Source of the DNA: Myxococcales bacterium
GTDB lineage: Bacteria; Myxococcota_A; Polyangia; Polyangiales; JADJMO01
Assembly: GCA_021783935.1 (NCBI GenBank)
Contig: JAJXTK010000324.1
Span: forward strand, 1 to 7,305
Length of the DNA stretch: 7,305 bases
Direction of reading: 5' to 3'
Shown: positions 1 to 6,526 of the stretch, piece after piece
Numbering within the stretch: the first letter of the stretch is position 1
How the letters are laid out: every line of letters begins with the position of its first letter
Notes under the pieces: generated by a model
What the model saw: only the letters and a program-made list of their open reading frames with translations
Told to the model about the DNA's origin: nothing
The model's database searches: none
Position numbers and translations under genes: made by a program

Positions 1-25
1 TGTTTCCAGGGCGCGCGGAGCCGCC

Positions 26-76
26 GGTCAGGGACTCGCGAAGCGAGCCGCACCGCGGCGCGAAGCGTCCTTGACC
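26..76. repeat. Imperfect inverted repeat with inner hairpin
   Basis: The arms GGTCAGGGAC (26-35) and GTCCTTGACC (67-76) pair over 10 bp with one G-T wobble. Inside, CTCGC-GAA-GCGAG (35-47) forms a second hairpin, and GCGAAGCG occurs twice in direct orientation (38-45 and 60-67). There is no U-tract on either side, so it could be a factor-assisted terminator for a gene lying left of the window or a dispersed intergenic palindrome. Nothing else gene-like is supported in positions 1-259: the open frames there are arginine-rich and have no convincing start. Confidence 0.45.
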
Positions 77-259
77 GGGGGCGAGCACGCCCTACAGGTC
101 GGTTCCGAGGGCGACGGACCCCTGTGTTGGCGGGCGTCGCCCGCCCTTCGGCCACCGGGGATCGCGACGTCGGAGCGGCTTTCGAGCAGCCCGAAGATCG
201 ACGAAGAGCCCGAAGAACGGGCGCCTTGACACAGCAGGGAGGCGTGCTGCGATCGCCGA

Positions 260-790
260 ATGGCCGAACCGACGAAGTTCCAGCAACTATGCGACGCCTA
301 CAAGTCGAGCCGCGCGAACTTCTTTCGCTATCGAGACTCGTGCATTGAACTTCTGGCTCGGGTCGCCGAGCAGCTCGCGAGGGATTGGGAGATCCCCAAC
401 CTCCGTCTGGTGCCGCTCGATCGGCAGGTTGAATCGGACAAGCGGTACTTCCCGCACGGAGCGACGCACTACGACTTCGACGACGGCTACTTCCACATGG
501 GCGTTGCGTTCAGCGTCTACACCGAGCCGAACACGTTCCCGCAGGATGGTGTCGTCGTGCGCCTGTCGGCTCGACAGGAGGCGGGCAAGTTCATGTTGTC
601 CGTGGCCAAGAGGGAAGCAAAGAACGTCGGCGCAGGCGACCCTGACAAGGTTCGCGCCGTTCTCGACGAGCTATTCGGCATTCTGGACGCCGAGTACGTA
701 CGCACACCGGAAGCGCTGCGGCGGGCGAAGCCGGACGAGCCTGAGCGGCGTGTCATCGGATTTGTCAACGACAAGGGCGAGGATCGGTGA
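260..790 (+). CDS. Hypothetical protein, 176 aa, family not recognised
   Basis: I do not recognise this protein. The frame runs from an ATG at 260 to a TGA at 788-790 with strong GC preference at third codon positions and a balanced amino-acid composition, both signs of real coding. The ATG is the first possible start after an in-frame TGA at 227-229. A GGGAGG lies about 16 nt upstream, an unusually long spacing for a ribosome binding site. The protein has an N-terminal helical part rich in charged residues (about 1-45, including FFRYRDSCIELLARVAEQL), a central part that looks beta-rich and aromatic (about 46-120, with YFPHG, THYDFDDGYFHMG and VVVRLSARQ), and a C-terminal helix (about 130-155) followed by a charged tail. 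There is no signal peptide or membrane segment, so it is presumably cytoplasmic. It converges on the lipoprotein gene at 969-2168 and shares no operon with any visible gene. Confidence 0.75.
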   Translation: MAEPTKFQQLCDAYKSSRANFFRYRDSCIELLARVAEQLARDWEIPNLRLVPLDRQVESDKRYFPHGATHYDFDDGYFHMGVAFSVYTEPNTFPQDGVVVRLSARQEAGKFMLSVAKREAKNVGAGDPDKVRAVLDELFGILDAEYVRTPEALRRAKPDEPERRVIGFVNDKGEDR

Positions 791-919
791 GCGGTACCAC
801 CGCCCCCGGGGCGCGCGACGGGTCGGCGGGGGGCATCGCGAGTCTACGGCAATCTGTGACGCCCTCCGAGTCACACGGCGCATAGCCCCTCGATCTACAT
901 CGCGGGGGAGCACGATGTT

Positions 920-944
920 GCCCACCGGGCGCGAGCCGGTGGGC
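920..944. terminator. Bidirectional hairpin between convergent genes
   Basis: GCCCACCGG (920-928) and CCGGTGGGC (936-944) are perfect 9-bp complements around a 7-nt loop. The hairpin lies 24 bp beyond the stop of the lipoprotein gene (read on the minus strand) and about 130 bp beyond the stop of the 260-790 gene. Neither side carries a T-tract, so if it terminates transcription it is not a classical intrinsic terminator. Its position between two convergent genes is the main argument. Confidence 0.5.
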
Positions 945-968
945 GGCAGAGGCGCACCTCGGCCTTCG

Positions 969-2168
969 CTACGGCGCCATCTGCTTCGCGACCCTGCCCC
1001 CGAGAGGGTCACGGATCCGAAACACGTATCCGTCCTTCCGCAATACCCACGCATCGTACTCTACGAGAGCAAGATCCGTGAGATCGCTGACGTCAGGGAT
1101 CAGCGTCGGGTAGCTCAACTTGGACGTGTATCCGTCGCCCCCGCCGGACGGGCATCCGTAGATCGCGCCGCCGACCGGCATCGAGTTGGGGACGCTGCCC
1201 CAGCACGCGAGCGCTCCGCCCTCTGTGATCCCACAAGCAGCGCCGACCGACGCGCTGACCTTCTGGAAGCGCAAGTCGGTCTTCGCGGCCGTCGGCGGGC
1301 CGTCGTCGTCCTTCATCGGATCCGAACACAGTCCGTCACCACGTGCGCCGCCCGTGCGCGCGCCGCCGCAGACGACCTGTCCATCGCCCATCACCGCGCA
1401 GCTTGTGCCGAACCCCAGCGAGAGGTCGCGCGCGCCCGCGAGAGAGGGGATCACCGTCGGTTCGGCGCAGCCGAGTGGATACGGGCAGCCATCCGGGGCC
1501 TCGAAGAATGGGAGGCTACCGTCACAGGCAACACTGCCGTCAGCTAGGAAGAAGCAACGTCCGACGTCTATGTGGTCGCTGACGATTCTGCGGACCCGCT
1601 GCGGCAGGCGGAGCCGCTTCCCTCCCTTGGGCATGGGCTCCAACGTCGGGGTTCCGTCGCCGTGGTAGGGCCAGCAGAAGACTGTTCCCTTGCTCGTCAC
1701 GGCGCACGAGCCATCGACCTGCACGGCGTCTTCGACGCCTGGAAGAACGGTCGGCTCGTTGGCGCAGGGATAGTCTCCCGGGGGCGGGTCCCAGATGTCG
1801 AACAAGCCCCCACCGTCCCAATGGCACGTGTCGGGAGCCTTTGTGCCGAGTCCGCCCGCGGGCGCAGTGCCCCAACAGGCAACGTGGCCATCAGTGAGCG
1901 CCGCGCACGTGAAGGCGGTGCCAGGGAAGGACCCGAGGCGAATCTCACCGTGCCCTTCGACCCAGCGGGCGCCCGTAATCCGATCGTCGTAGCCCTTGCC
2001 CCAGAAGTAAATCCGGTGGTCGGTCGTACGGGCGGCCACCGCGCCGAAGATCGCCTCGACTGGTGCCGCGATCGGCGTGACCCCGGCATCGGCGACGGGC
2101 GAGCTTGCCGGCTCGCTGCACGCCGGGAGCGCGAGGAACGCGAAGAGGAGTACGCAGCCACGGAGCAT
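969..2168 (-). CDS. RCC1-like repeat lipoprotein, 399 aa
   Basis: Predicted secreted lipoprotein. The start ATG at 2168 opens a short signal peptide (an Arg at position 3, a hydrophobic core about 5-14) ending in the lipobox L14-P15-A16-C17, so Cys17 should be lipidated. Ser at +2 gives no inner-membrane retention signal, suggesting the outer membrane or the surface. The body is a string of RCC1-like blocks of the form C-[A/G]-hydrophobic-x-x-DG-x-V-x-C-[W]-G at about 88-100, 155-167, 205-217, 257-269 and 312-324, with cysteine-free half-repeats near 45-57 and 373-384. Every block has exactly nine residues between its two Cys (88/98, 155/165, 205/215, 257/267, 312/322). RCC1 repeats fold as beta-propeller blades used for protein contacts; here the partner is unknown and no enzyme motif is visible. 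Such lipoproteins are common in Myxococcota. No clear Shine-Dalgarno precedes the start, but no alternative in-frame start exists nearby. It is read in the same direction as the primase cluster but is separated from it by a 68-bp inverted repeat, so it is probably an independent host gene. Confidence 0.88.
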   Translation of the reverse strand: MLRGCVLLFAFLALPACSEPASSPVADAGVTPIAAPVEAIFGAVAARTTDHRIYFWGKGYDDRITGARWVEGHGEIRLGSFPGTAFTCAALTDGHVACWGTAPAGGLGTKAPDTCHWDGGGLFDIWDPPPGDYPCANEPTVLPGVEDAVQVDGSCAVTSKGTVFCWPYHGDGTPTLEPMPKGGKRLRLPQRVRRIVSDHIDVGRCFFLADGSVACDGSLPFFEAPDGCPYPLGCAEPTVIPSLAGARDLSLGFGTSCAVMGDGQVVCGGARTGGARGDGLCSDPMKDDDGPPTAAKTDLRFQKVSASVGAACGITEGGALACWGSVPNSMPVGGAIYGCPSGGGDGYTSKLSYPTLIPDVSDLTDLALVEYDAWVLRKDGYVFRIRDPLGGRVAKQMAP

Positions 2169-2223
2169 GCTGAGGTAGGAGCACCTGCCGTGCCCGTGTC
2201 GCTCTCACCGCGAAGCGCCGAGT

Positions 2224-2291
2224 GTTCCGCCCTTGCGGCGGTCTTTGCCACGCGTAGGGTGGCGCGCTGCATTCACACCGCAGGGCGGAAC
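2224..2291. repeat. 68-bp nested inverted repeat
   Basis: The outer arms GTTCCGCCCTTGCGG (2224-2238) and CCGCAGGGCGGAAC (2278-2291) are complementary over 14 bp except for one unpaired T in the left arm. The 39-nt loop contains a second hairpin, GCCAC (2247-2251) with GTGGC (2259-2263). It lies in the 198-bp gap between the end of the minus-strand primase cluster (2367) and the start of the lipoprotein gene (2168). It could terminate the cluster transcript, serve as a protein or recombinase site, or be a small repetitive element. There is no T-tract on either side. Confidence 0.6.
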
Positions 2292-2366
2292 GTTCTCACG
2301 CCGCCTCATCGCGACCCAGCCCGAGCCTGGGCGACCGGATTGCGCCTCGGGAGGCCGGCTCACGCC

Positions 2367-2653
2367 CTACTCGTCGTCCTGAAGGACGCGTTCCCACGAC
2401 GTCCGCCCCGTCGCCCGCCCCGAACACGGCCCCGCCCTCCAGGGCCCCACACGACGAGCAGGGCTCGATCTCGACGTGGTGCCCGCCGTCGTCGAGCGGG
2501 TCGGCGTGTACCTGGGCGCCGTGGGGGCGGTGCCAAAATGCCGAAACTCACGCATGGGGTCTGCGCGCGGCCGTGTCGCCGTACGTCGTCCCGCGAGTGG
2601 ACGATGGCGTCGGTCGAGGTGTCGTCGGCGCCGTCGTGCTGGATGGTGGGCAT
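2367..2653 (-). pseudogene. Frameshifted small gene(s) ending in a CxxC protein
   Basis: A start ATG at 2653 overlaps the stop of the preceding gene as TGATG, which implies coupled translation. The first frame (MPTIQHDGADDTSTDAIVHS...) shows strong GC third-position bias down to about 2560. Coding character then moves to a second frame beginning MREFRHFGTAP (ATG at 2555), to a third frame carrying EPCSSCGALEGG with a C-x2-C pair (codons at 2458-2460 and 2449-2451), and back to the second frame, which ends WERVLQDDE and a TAG at 2367. One base change in each of three G/C runs (CCCC 2556-2559, CCCCC 2523-2527, GGGG 2406-2409, as read on the minus strand) would give either one continuous protein or a short gene followed by a roughly 65-aa CxxC protein. 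As written, no single frame covers the coding signal. Decay and homopolymer miscalls are both possible. The C-x2-C suggests a metal or redox site, but one pair alone is weak evidence. Function unknown. Confidence 0.45.
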
Positions 2654-2858
2654 CACTGCTGCTCCTTCCCCAGCGCAAACCGGATCTCCTCGAACCACCC
2701 CACCGGCCACACCCTCGTGACCTTCGGCGTGCCGGTGCTCACGTCGACCTCGAAGCCGGAGACGAGGCCGAGCCGGCGGGATGCGGCTCGGAGGTCGGAG
2801 GGCGGGCGCCGAGGAGGCGGGCGAGTGTGTGGGTGGTCGTGAGGCAGTTGTCGGTCAT
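2653..2858 (-). pseudogene. Small HTH-like gene with an apparent -1 frameshift
   Basis: The start ATG at 2858 overlaps the TGA of the primase gene as ATGA, the typical arrangement of translationally coupled genes. The first 19 codons read MTDNCLTTTHTLARLLGAR. In this frame the ORF stops after 39 codons, but coding signal with high GC third positions continues in another frame as SDLRAASRRLGLVSGF...RVWPVGWFEEIRFALG to a TGA at 2653-2655. Joining the two parts at about 2798-2806 (one extra C in the CCC run) gives a coherent protein of about 69 aa in which TLARLLGARP-SDLRAASRRLGL resembles a helix-turn-helix. I infer a small DNA-binding accessory, perhaps an excisionase-like or regulatory protein, but cannot assign a family. 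There is no standard slippery heptamer at the shift point, so programmed frameshifting is less likely than a mutation or a sequencing indel. Confidence 0.55.
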
Positions 2859-5800
2859 GCGTCTCCACCCTTCGAGAACCCGCCGAAGGCGTCGCGGCAG
2901 ATCGCGTCGGCCTCCTCGGAGAGCCGAGCCTGTTGCTCCAGAAGCTCACGTTGCGTGTCCGCGTTGCTATCGCCAAACGGAACGTCCTCGAAGACCTCAC
3001 GCTTGAAGACGAGGAAGTAGCCGCGTGCCCCGCCGGCACGGGTACGTGTCCCGCCGCGCGTGACCTTCGACTTCTCGTCCTGGGTAGGAGGCTCGCATAG
3101 CCTCGCCTGCACGAGCCGGTCGTAGAGGTCGGGCCACGGAAGCAGGTCGTGGTCGACGATCCGGCGGGCCTCCTGGTACGCCGAGGCGGGCTCGAAGATG
3201 ACCTGGTCCTCGTCGTACCAGCCGATCTCCGGCGGCGTGCCGGCACCCTTGAGCTGCTGGTGTCGTTCGACGACCCGACATCGGCCCGAGACCAGTAGCG
3301 CCCGCAGCGTCTCGACGAACGAGTTCGCGGGGTTGGTGGCGGCGCTCGCGGCCGTCTGTTCGACCGCGATCGCGACGATCGCCTTCCGAGCGATCCTGAC
3401 CAACCGCGAGACCTTCTCGTCGTCGAAGTTCACCATGTAGCTCGCCGCCCACCGGAGCCAGTTCTCAAAGGCGACCACGAGCGATGCGATGATTTCCGGC
3501 TGCCGATCCTGAAGCCCGAGGTTTGCACGTTCGGCGCGAAGCTGGGCGACGAGGAGCGCGAAGCGGGCCGAGATCGTCCCCCGCCACGAGGGTTCCGCCA
3601 CGAGATGCTCGATGTACGCGCGCATGGCGATCGTCATGTCCGGGACCGACTGGATCTCGGTGAGCACCGCCTCGTTCACGTCCCCGGGCTTGAGGCGGAT
3701 CTTGAGCGTCCGGTACGCCGTCGACTCCGCGATCTGCGGCGGAACGAGGTCCGTTTCGGCGGTCAGCCAGAGGAGCGCTCGGATCGGCCTCGACGTGGCG
3801 AGCCCCCCGTCCCGCGTGCCTCGCTCGCGCGTCTGCCCGTTGACGTAGTTGTGGACGAGGGAGCGCACGTGGCTTCTTTGCTTCTCGGCCTCCCTGGAGT
3901 CTCCCTTCGGATAGGCGTCGTCCGCGACCGCGAGCATGTGCTGCGGCACGAACCCAAGGAAGGACGTGGCGGTAGTCGTACTCTCGAAGTTCAGCACGAA
4001 GTCTTGATCGGTGACGAACCGGCCGAACATCCGCTGATACTCGCGAGCGACGCTGCTCTTCTTGGACCCCGTGGTTCCGAGGATCAGGACGGGCACGCGG
4101 ACAGGCAGAACCTGCATGACGGGCGCCGAGACGGCGGACGCAAGCAGCAACACGCCGACGTTCGGCCCCGCGATGCCCACGAGCTTGAGGGTTCGCTCGA
4201 TGCACGCGCTGATGCGAAGGCGCATGGCTCGATCGTGGCCGACGTTCGCGACCTCACCCGCGTCGGGAACAACCTCAGAGAGCTTGAAAGCCGAAAGCTT
4301 GGGGTGCGCGACCCTCACGTCGACCGGCTCGCTCGTTCCGATGGCCCCTCCGGCGTGAACGAAGACCTGCTTGCCGTCGATCTCGTGCCACCCGTAGCTG
4401 GTGAACGTCCGCGTCCGCTCGAACGTGCTCCTGGAGAGGACGGCGTGGGCGATGTAGCGGCGGGCATCGCGAACGGTCGGCTCGACCCGTAGGGCCCCCG
4501 CAGTCGAGGGGGTGATCCAGGCGCAGTCGTCGAATGCGTCGGTCGGAACCTCGATGCCTTCGAGCTTCCTGCCGCCCGCGATCGTCGCCTCGATCACGAA
4601 CACGTCGGTCGTCTGGATCCCGTCGTCGCGGGTCACGCACCGGACGATCTTGAAGTCCCCGTTCAGGAGCTTCTGGACGTGTTCGGCACCATCGGCGCCA
4701 ACCCGCACGAGGTGAAGGCAGCCCTCGATGACCTTGTAGGCCTTCGCGGTGTCGGGATCGATCGCTTGCCGGTCGAGGTGCTTGGCGTGATGGGCGACGA
4801 GCGTCTCCAAGACCTCGCGGTCCAGCTCACCCGGGCTTGACGCTCGGAGGGCCGCGAGCTGCGCCTTGTGCGAATCGCGCGTGAGATGCGTGAGCCGGTC
4901 CCGGTCGAAGACGGACCTTCGCCCGACCTTCCACTTCTGGGTCAGCCTCCCGATCCAGTCGCTCTGCTCGGTCCGCGAGACCGTCGCGATGGCCGCGATG
5001 AGCGGCGCGATCACCCCCTCCGCGTCCTTGGGATCGATCGCCTCGGGCAGGGCATCGAAGAGCGGTTGCGGGTCGACCGCATGTAGCTGAACGTCGTGCC
5101 GGAAGCGGTCGACGACGCGCCCGATCCATGCGGGCCGGTCGGCATCGTCGAGCGTCGCGATCGCCCGCGCGACTTCCCCGAGCACGTCCTCGGCGCCGGT
5201 CACGGGCAGGGTCACCGGAAGACGGTCGAACGCAGCCTGAGGATCGATTCGGGCCGTCCGACGGGCCTTGGTTCGGTCGAACCGGGGGATGCCCGCGCGC
5301 TCCGCCAGCCAGTCGAGCGCGGCCCAGAAGTCCAACGTCTTCTTCTTCTGGGCGTAGGAGATCGCATCGACGTACTCGCACGTGCCGAAGTCATAGAAGT
5401 GATCTTGGTAGGCGACGCACCCCGGGCTCTTGCCGTCGTCGCTGAAGGGTCGCCAGAGACGCGCGTAGTGCCCCCGGCGTTCGAGCTTCTCGCCCTCGTC
5501 CTCCAGGAGGTCGATCATGTCGATCGAGTCGCGGAGCCGCTCCCGGTACTCGTCGAGGCGCGTCTCGACCTTGCTCTTGTCGCGCGGAGGCGTGGGTTCG
5601 GAAGGGATCGTCGAAAGGACGGCGTCGACGTCGATCGGCTTGCCCTCGACGCGCTCGACCTGGTACTCGCGCCCGACGCGCCGGATGGGGATGAACCACC
5701 TGCGGCTCGGGTCGATCGTCGCGGGGTCCGGCAGCATCGCCGCTTCGTCGAAGAGCCCGTGTAGCCACCGCTGAAGCCGCCGATGTTCGGCGGGCGTCAC

Positions 5801-6256
5801 GGGGCGCGAGGTGCGGATGTACACGCGGAACTTGTGGTGCTCGGGCGTGTGCGAGTAGCTCGTGACGACGATCGCGTCCCAGGCCTTCGCGCGAACGAAC
5901 GCGACGGCCTGCTCGAAGGTGCAACGCCGCTCGGGCGGAAGCGGTCTCGTCGTCTGCTTGCCGTCCGGCCCACGGACCTTCTCGTTGTTGTCGAACTCAA
6001 CGACCTGAACGTGGACCTTCGTGACCGCATCGTTCGTGGCGCGATCGCCCTGGAACTCGGCGGGGGAGATGAGGGGCTGGCCGTCCTTTTCGGTGTCGGC
6101 GGGAAGCTCCTCGCGATCCCGCCATCGGGCGTAGAGGTCTTCCCAGCGGACTGGGCCGGCGCTCTTCACGCCGCCTTCGAGCGTCTCGAACGTCGTGATG
6201 TAGACGGTGACCGGCGTCTGCGCGCTCGCCGGTGTAGATTGCTCTTGCTGCGACAT
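2855..6256 (-). CDS. Multidomain primase-helicase (AEP-like / DUF927-type ATPase), 1133 aa
   Basis: Likely replication protein of a mobile element. Residues about 80-215 resemble an archaeo-eukaryotic-type primase/primpol domain: an acidic VVEFDNNE near Asp89, TSYSHTPEHHKFRVYI around His136 and Arg144, and DPSRRWFIP around Asp182, then a PIDVDAVL segment as in phage and plasmid primases. Residues about 265-323 follow the outline of a DnaG CHC2 zinc domain (PFSDDGKSP, HFYDFG, FWAALDWLAERAGI) but lack most zinc ligands. Residues 337-437 hold two copies of a helical unit. Residues about 560-650 look like the entry to a DUF927 module (YGWHEIDGKQVFVHAGGAIG). The ATPase core has a P-loop GTTGSKKS (727-734), a Walker B-like MLAVADD (774-780) and a sensor-like LLWLTAE (828-834). 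Residues about 976-1090 look like a winged-helix tail. The start at 6256 is chosen because GAGGAGG lies 4 nt upstream. The longer frame to 6469 only overlaps the preceding gene and is compositionally unlike this protein. The stop overlaps the next gene by ATGA. Domain calls are from motif memory, not a search. Confidence 0.85.
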   Translation of the reverse strand: MSQQEQSTPASAQTPVTVYITTFETLEGGVKSAGPVRWEDLYARWRDREELPADTEKDGQPLISPAEFQGDRATNDAVTKVHVQVVEFDNNEKVRGPDGKQTTRPLPPERRCTFEQAVAFVRAKAWDAIVVTSYSHTPEHHKFRVYIRTSRPVTPAEHRRLQRWLHGLFDEAAMLPDPATIDPSRRWFIPIRRVGREYQVERVEGKPIDVDAVLSTIPSEPTPPRDKSKVETRLDEYRERLRDSIDMIDLLEDEGEKLERRGHYARLWRPFSDDGKSPGCVAYQDHFYDFGTCEYVDAISYAQKKKTLDFWAALDWLAERAGIPRFDRTKARRTARIDPQAAFDRLPVTLPVTGAEDVLGEVARAIATLDDADRPAWIGRVVDRFRHDVQLHAVDPQPLFDALPEAIDPKDAEGVIAPLIAAIATVSRTEQSDWIGRLTQKWKVGRRSVFDRDRLTHLTRDSHKAQLAALRASSPGELDREVLETLVAHHAKHLDRQAIDPDTAKAYKVIEGCLHLVRVGADGAEHVQKLLNGDFKIVRCVTRDDGIQTTDVFVIEATIAGGRKLEGIEVPTDAFDDCAWITPSTAGALRVEPTVRDARRYIAHAVLSRSTFERTRTFTSYGWHEIDGKQVFVHAGGAIGTSEPVDVRVAHPKLSAFKLSEVVPDAGEVANVGHDRAMRLRISACIERTLKLVGIAGPNVGVLLLASAVSAPVMQVLPVRVPVLILGTTGSKKSSVAREYQRMFGRFVTDQDFVLNFESTTTATSFLGFVPQHMLAVADDAYPKGDSREAEKQRSHVRSLVHNYVNGQTRERGTRDGGLATSRPIRALLWLTAETDLVPPQIAESTAYRTLKIRLKPGDVNEAVLTEIQSVPDMTIAMRAYIEHLVAEPSWRGTISARFALLVAQLRAERANLGLQDRQPEIIASLVVAFENWLRWAASYMVNFDDEKVSRLVRIARKAIVAIAVEQTAASAATNPANSFVETLRALLVSGRCRVVERHQQLKGAGTPPEIGWYDEDQVIFEPASAYQEARRIVDHDLLPWPDLYDRLVQARLCEPPTQDEKSKVTRGGTRTRAGGARGYFLVFKREVFEDVPFGDSNADTQRELLEQQARLSEEADAICRDAFGGFSKGGDA
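4946..5248 (-). repeat. Tandem internal duplication in the primase-helicase
   Basis: Residues 337-380 and 394-437 of the 1133-aa protein align without gaps at an offset of 57 residues, with 18 of 44 identical positions by eye. Both begin [I/V]DPQ, then F-D-x-L-P, share A-E-x-V and A-I-A-T, and end W-I-G-R. The DNA of the two copies is 5117-5248 and 4946-5077. The unit looks helical and sits between the CHC2-like region and the DUF927-type module, where primase-helicases usually have a helical linker. Confidence 0.7.
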
Positions 6257-6260
6257 GCTG

Positions 6261-6267
6261 CCTCCTC
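6261..6267 (-). promoter_or_regulatory. Strong ribosome binding site of the primase-helicase
   Basis: GAGGAGG on the minus strand, followed by CAGC and the ATG at 6256. This match decides the start of the 1133-aa protein over the 71-codon longer reading frame. It lies in the 61-bp gap after the RHH gene. Confidence 0.85.
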
Positions 6268-6317
6268 GGCGTGTCGCATCGGCCCTGTCCGGGTGGCTCC
6301 GGCGGGGCCGACGCGTT

Positions 6318-6512
6318 TCAGCCCTGCGCCTCGGCGCGGTTGGGGTGGCGGAGCAGGTCGAGGAGCCGCGTGGGCTCGCTCGCGAGGGCCTGGAGGCCCA
6401 GGCGCATGGCCGCACGGGCGACCGCGTGCGCGGAGAGGAAGGGATCGTAATGAGCGACCAGCGAACCAAGCGTGGCCTTGGCGTCGTCGTCGATCTGGAC
6501 CGTGAGCTTCAT
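6318..6512 (-). CDS. Small ribbon-helix-helix-like DNA-binding protein, 64 aa
   Basis: The pattern fits a ribbon-helix-helix (CopG/Arc-type) protein: a short N-terminal strand KLTVQID, helix one about 9-22 (DDAKATLGSLVAHY) and helix two about 26-43 (LSAHAVARAAMRLGLQAL), then a basic tail. RHH proteins dimerise through the strand and insert it into the DNA major groove, often at tandem short operators. The start at 6512 is preceded by GGAG 8 nt upstream. The same frame stays open to 6659 but that extension has poor composition and no ribosome binding site. The gene ends 61 bp before the primase start, same strand, so the two probably form one transcript. It adjoins the TGGGCGCA array, which makes it the obvious candidate to bind it (inference). 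The assignment rests on length and pattern only; it could also be a small accessory protein of another fold. Confidence 0.7.
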   Translation of the reverse strand: MKLTVQIDDDAKATLGSLVAHYDPFLSAHAVARAAMRLGLQALASEPTRLLDLLRHPNRAEAQG

Positions 6513-6526
6513 CGGGTGGACTCCGA

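Noticed and set aside
226..231. Perfect TTGACA -35 box before the 260 gene
   Set aside because: No -10-like sequence lies 16-18 bp downstream in this GC-rich stretch, so a sigma-70 promoter is not supported.
345..1547. 400-aa plus-strand open frame
   Set aside because: It overlaps the 260-790 gene in another phase and then runs antisense to the lipoprotein gene. Its composition is Arg/Ser/Thr-rich with no domain, the usual shadow in high-GC DNA.
2224..2291. Integron attC site
   Set aside because: Size and the bulged base fit, but the ends are GTT...AAC rather than RYYYAAC...GTTRRRY, and no integron integrase is present.
1572..2720. 382-aa plus-strand open frame
   Set aside because: Antisense to the lipoprotein gene and to the small downstream genes, highly arginine/proline-rich, no start signal.
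2798..2806. Programmed -1 ribosomal frameshift in the HTH-like gene
   Set aside because: No X-XXY-YYZ heptamer is present in the right phase, so an indel or sequencing error is the simpler reading.
3605..4492. 295-aa plus-strand open frame, and similar ones at 5096-5764 and 5783-6505
   Set aside because: All are antisense to the primase-helicase, whose motifs show which strand is coding.
6257..6469. 71-residue N-terminal extension of the primase-helicase
   Set aside because: It overlaps the RHH gene in another frame, is Arg/Ser/Pro-rich, and the strong GAGGAGG lies directly before the ATG at 6256.
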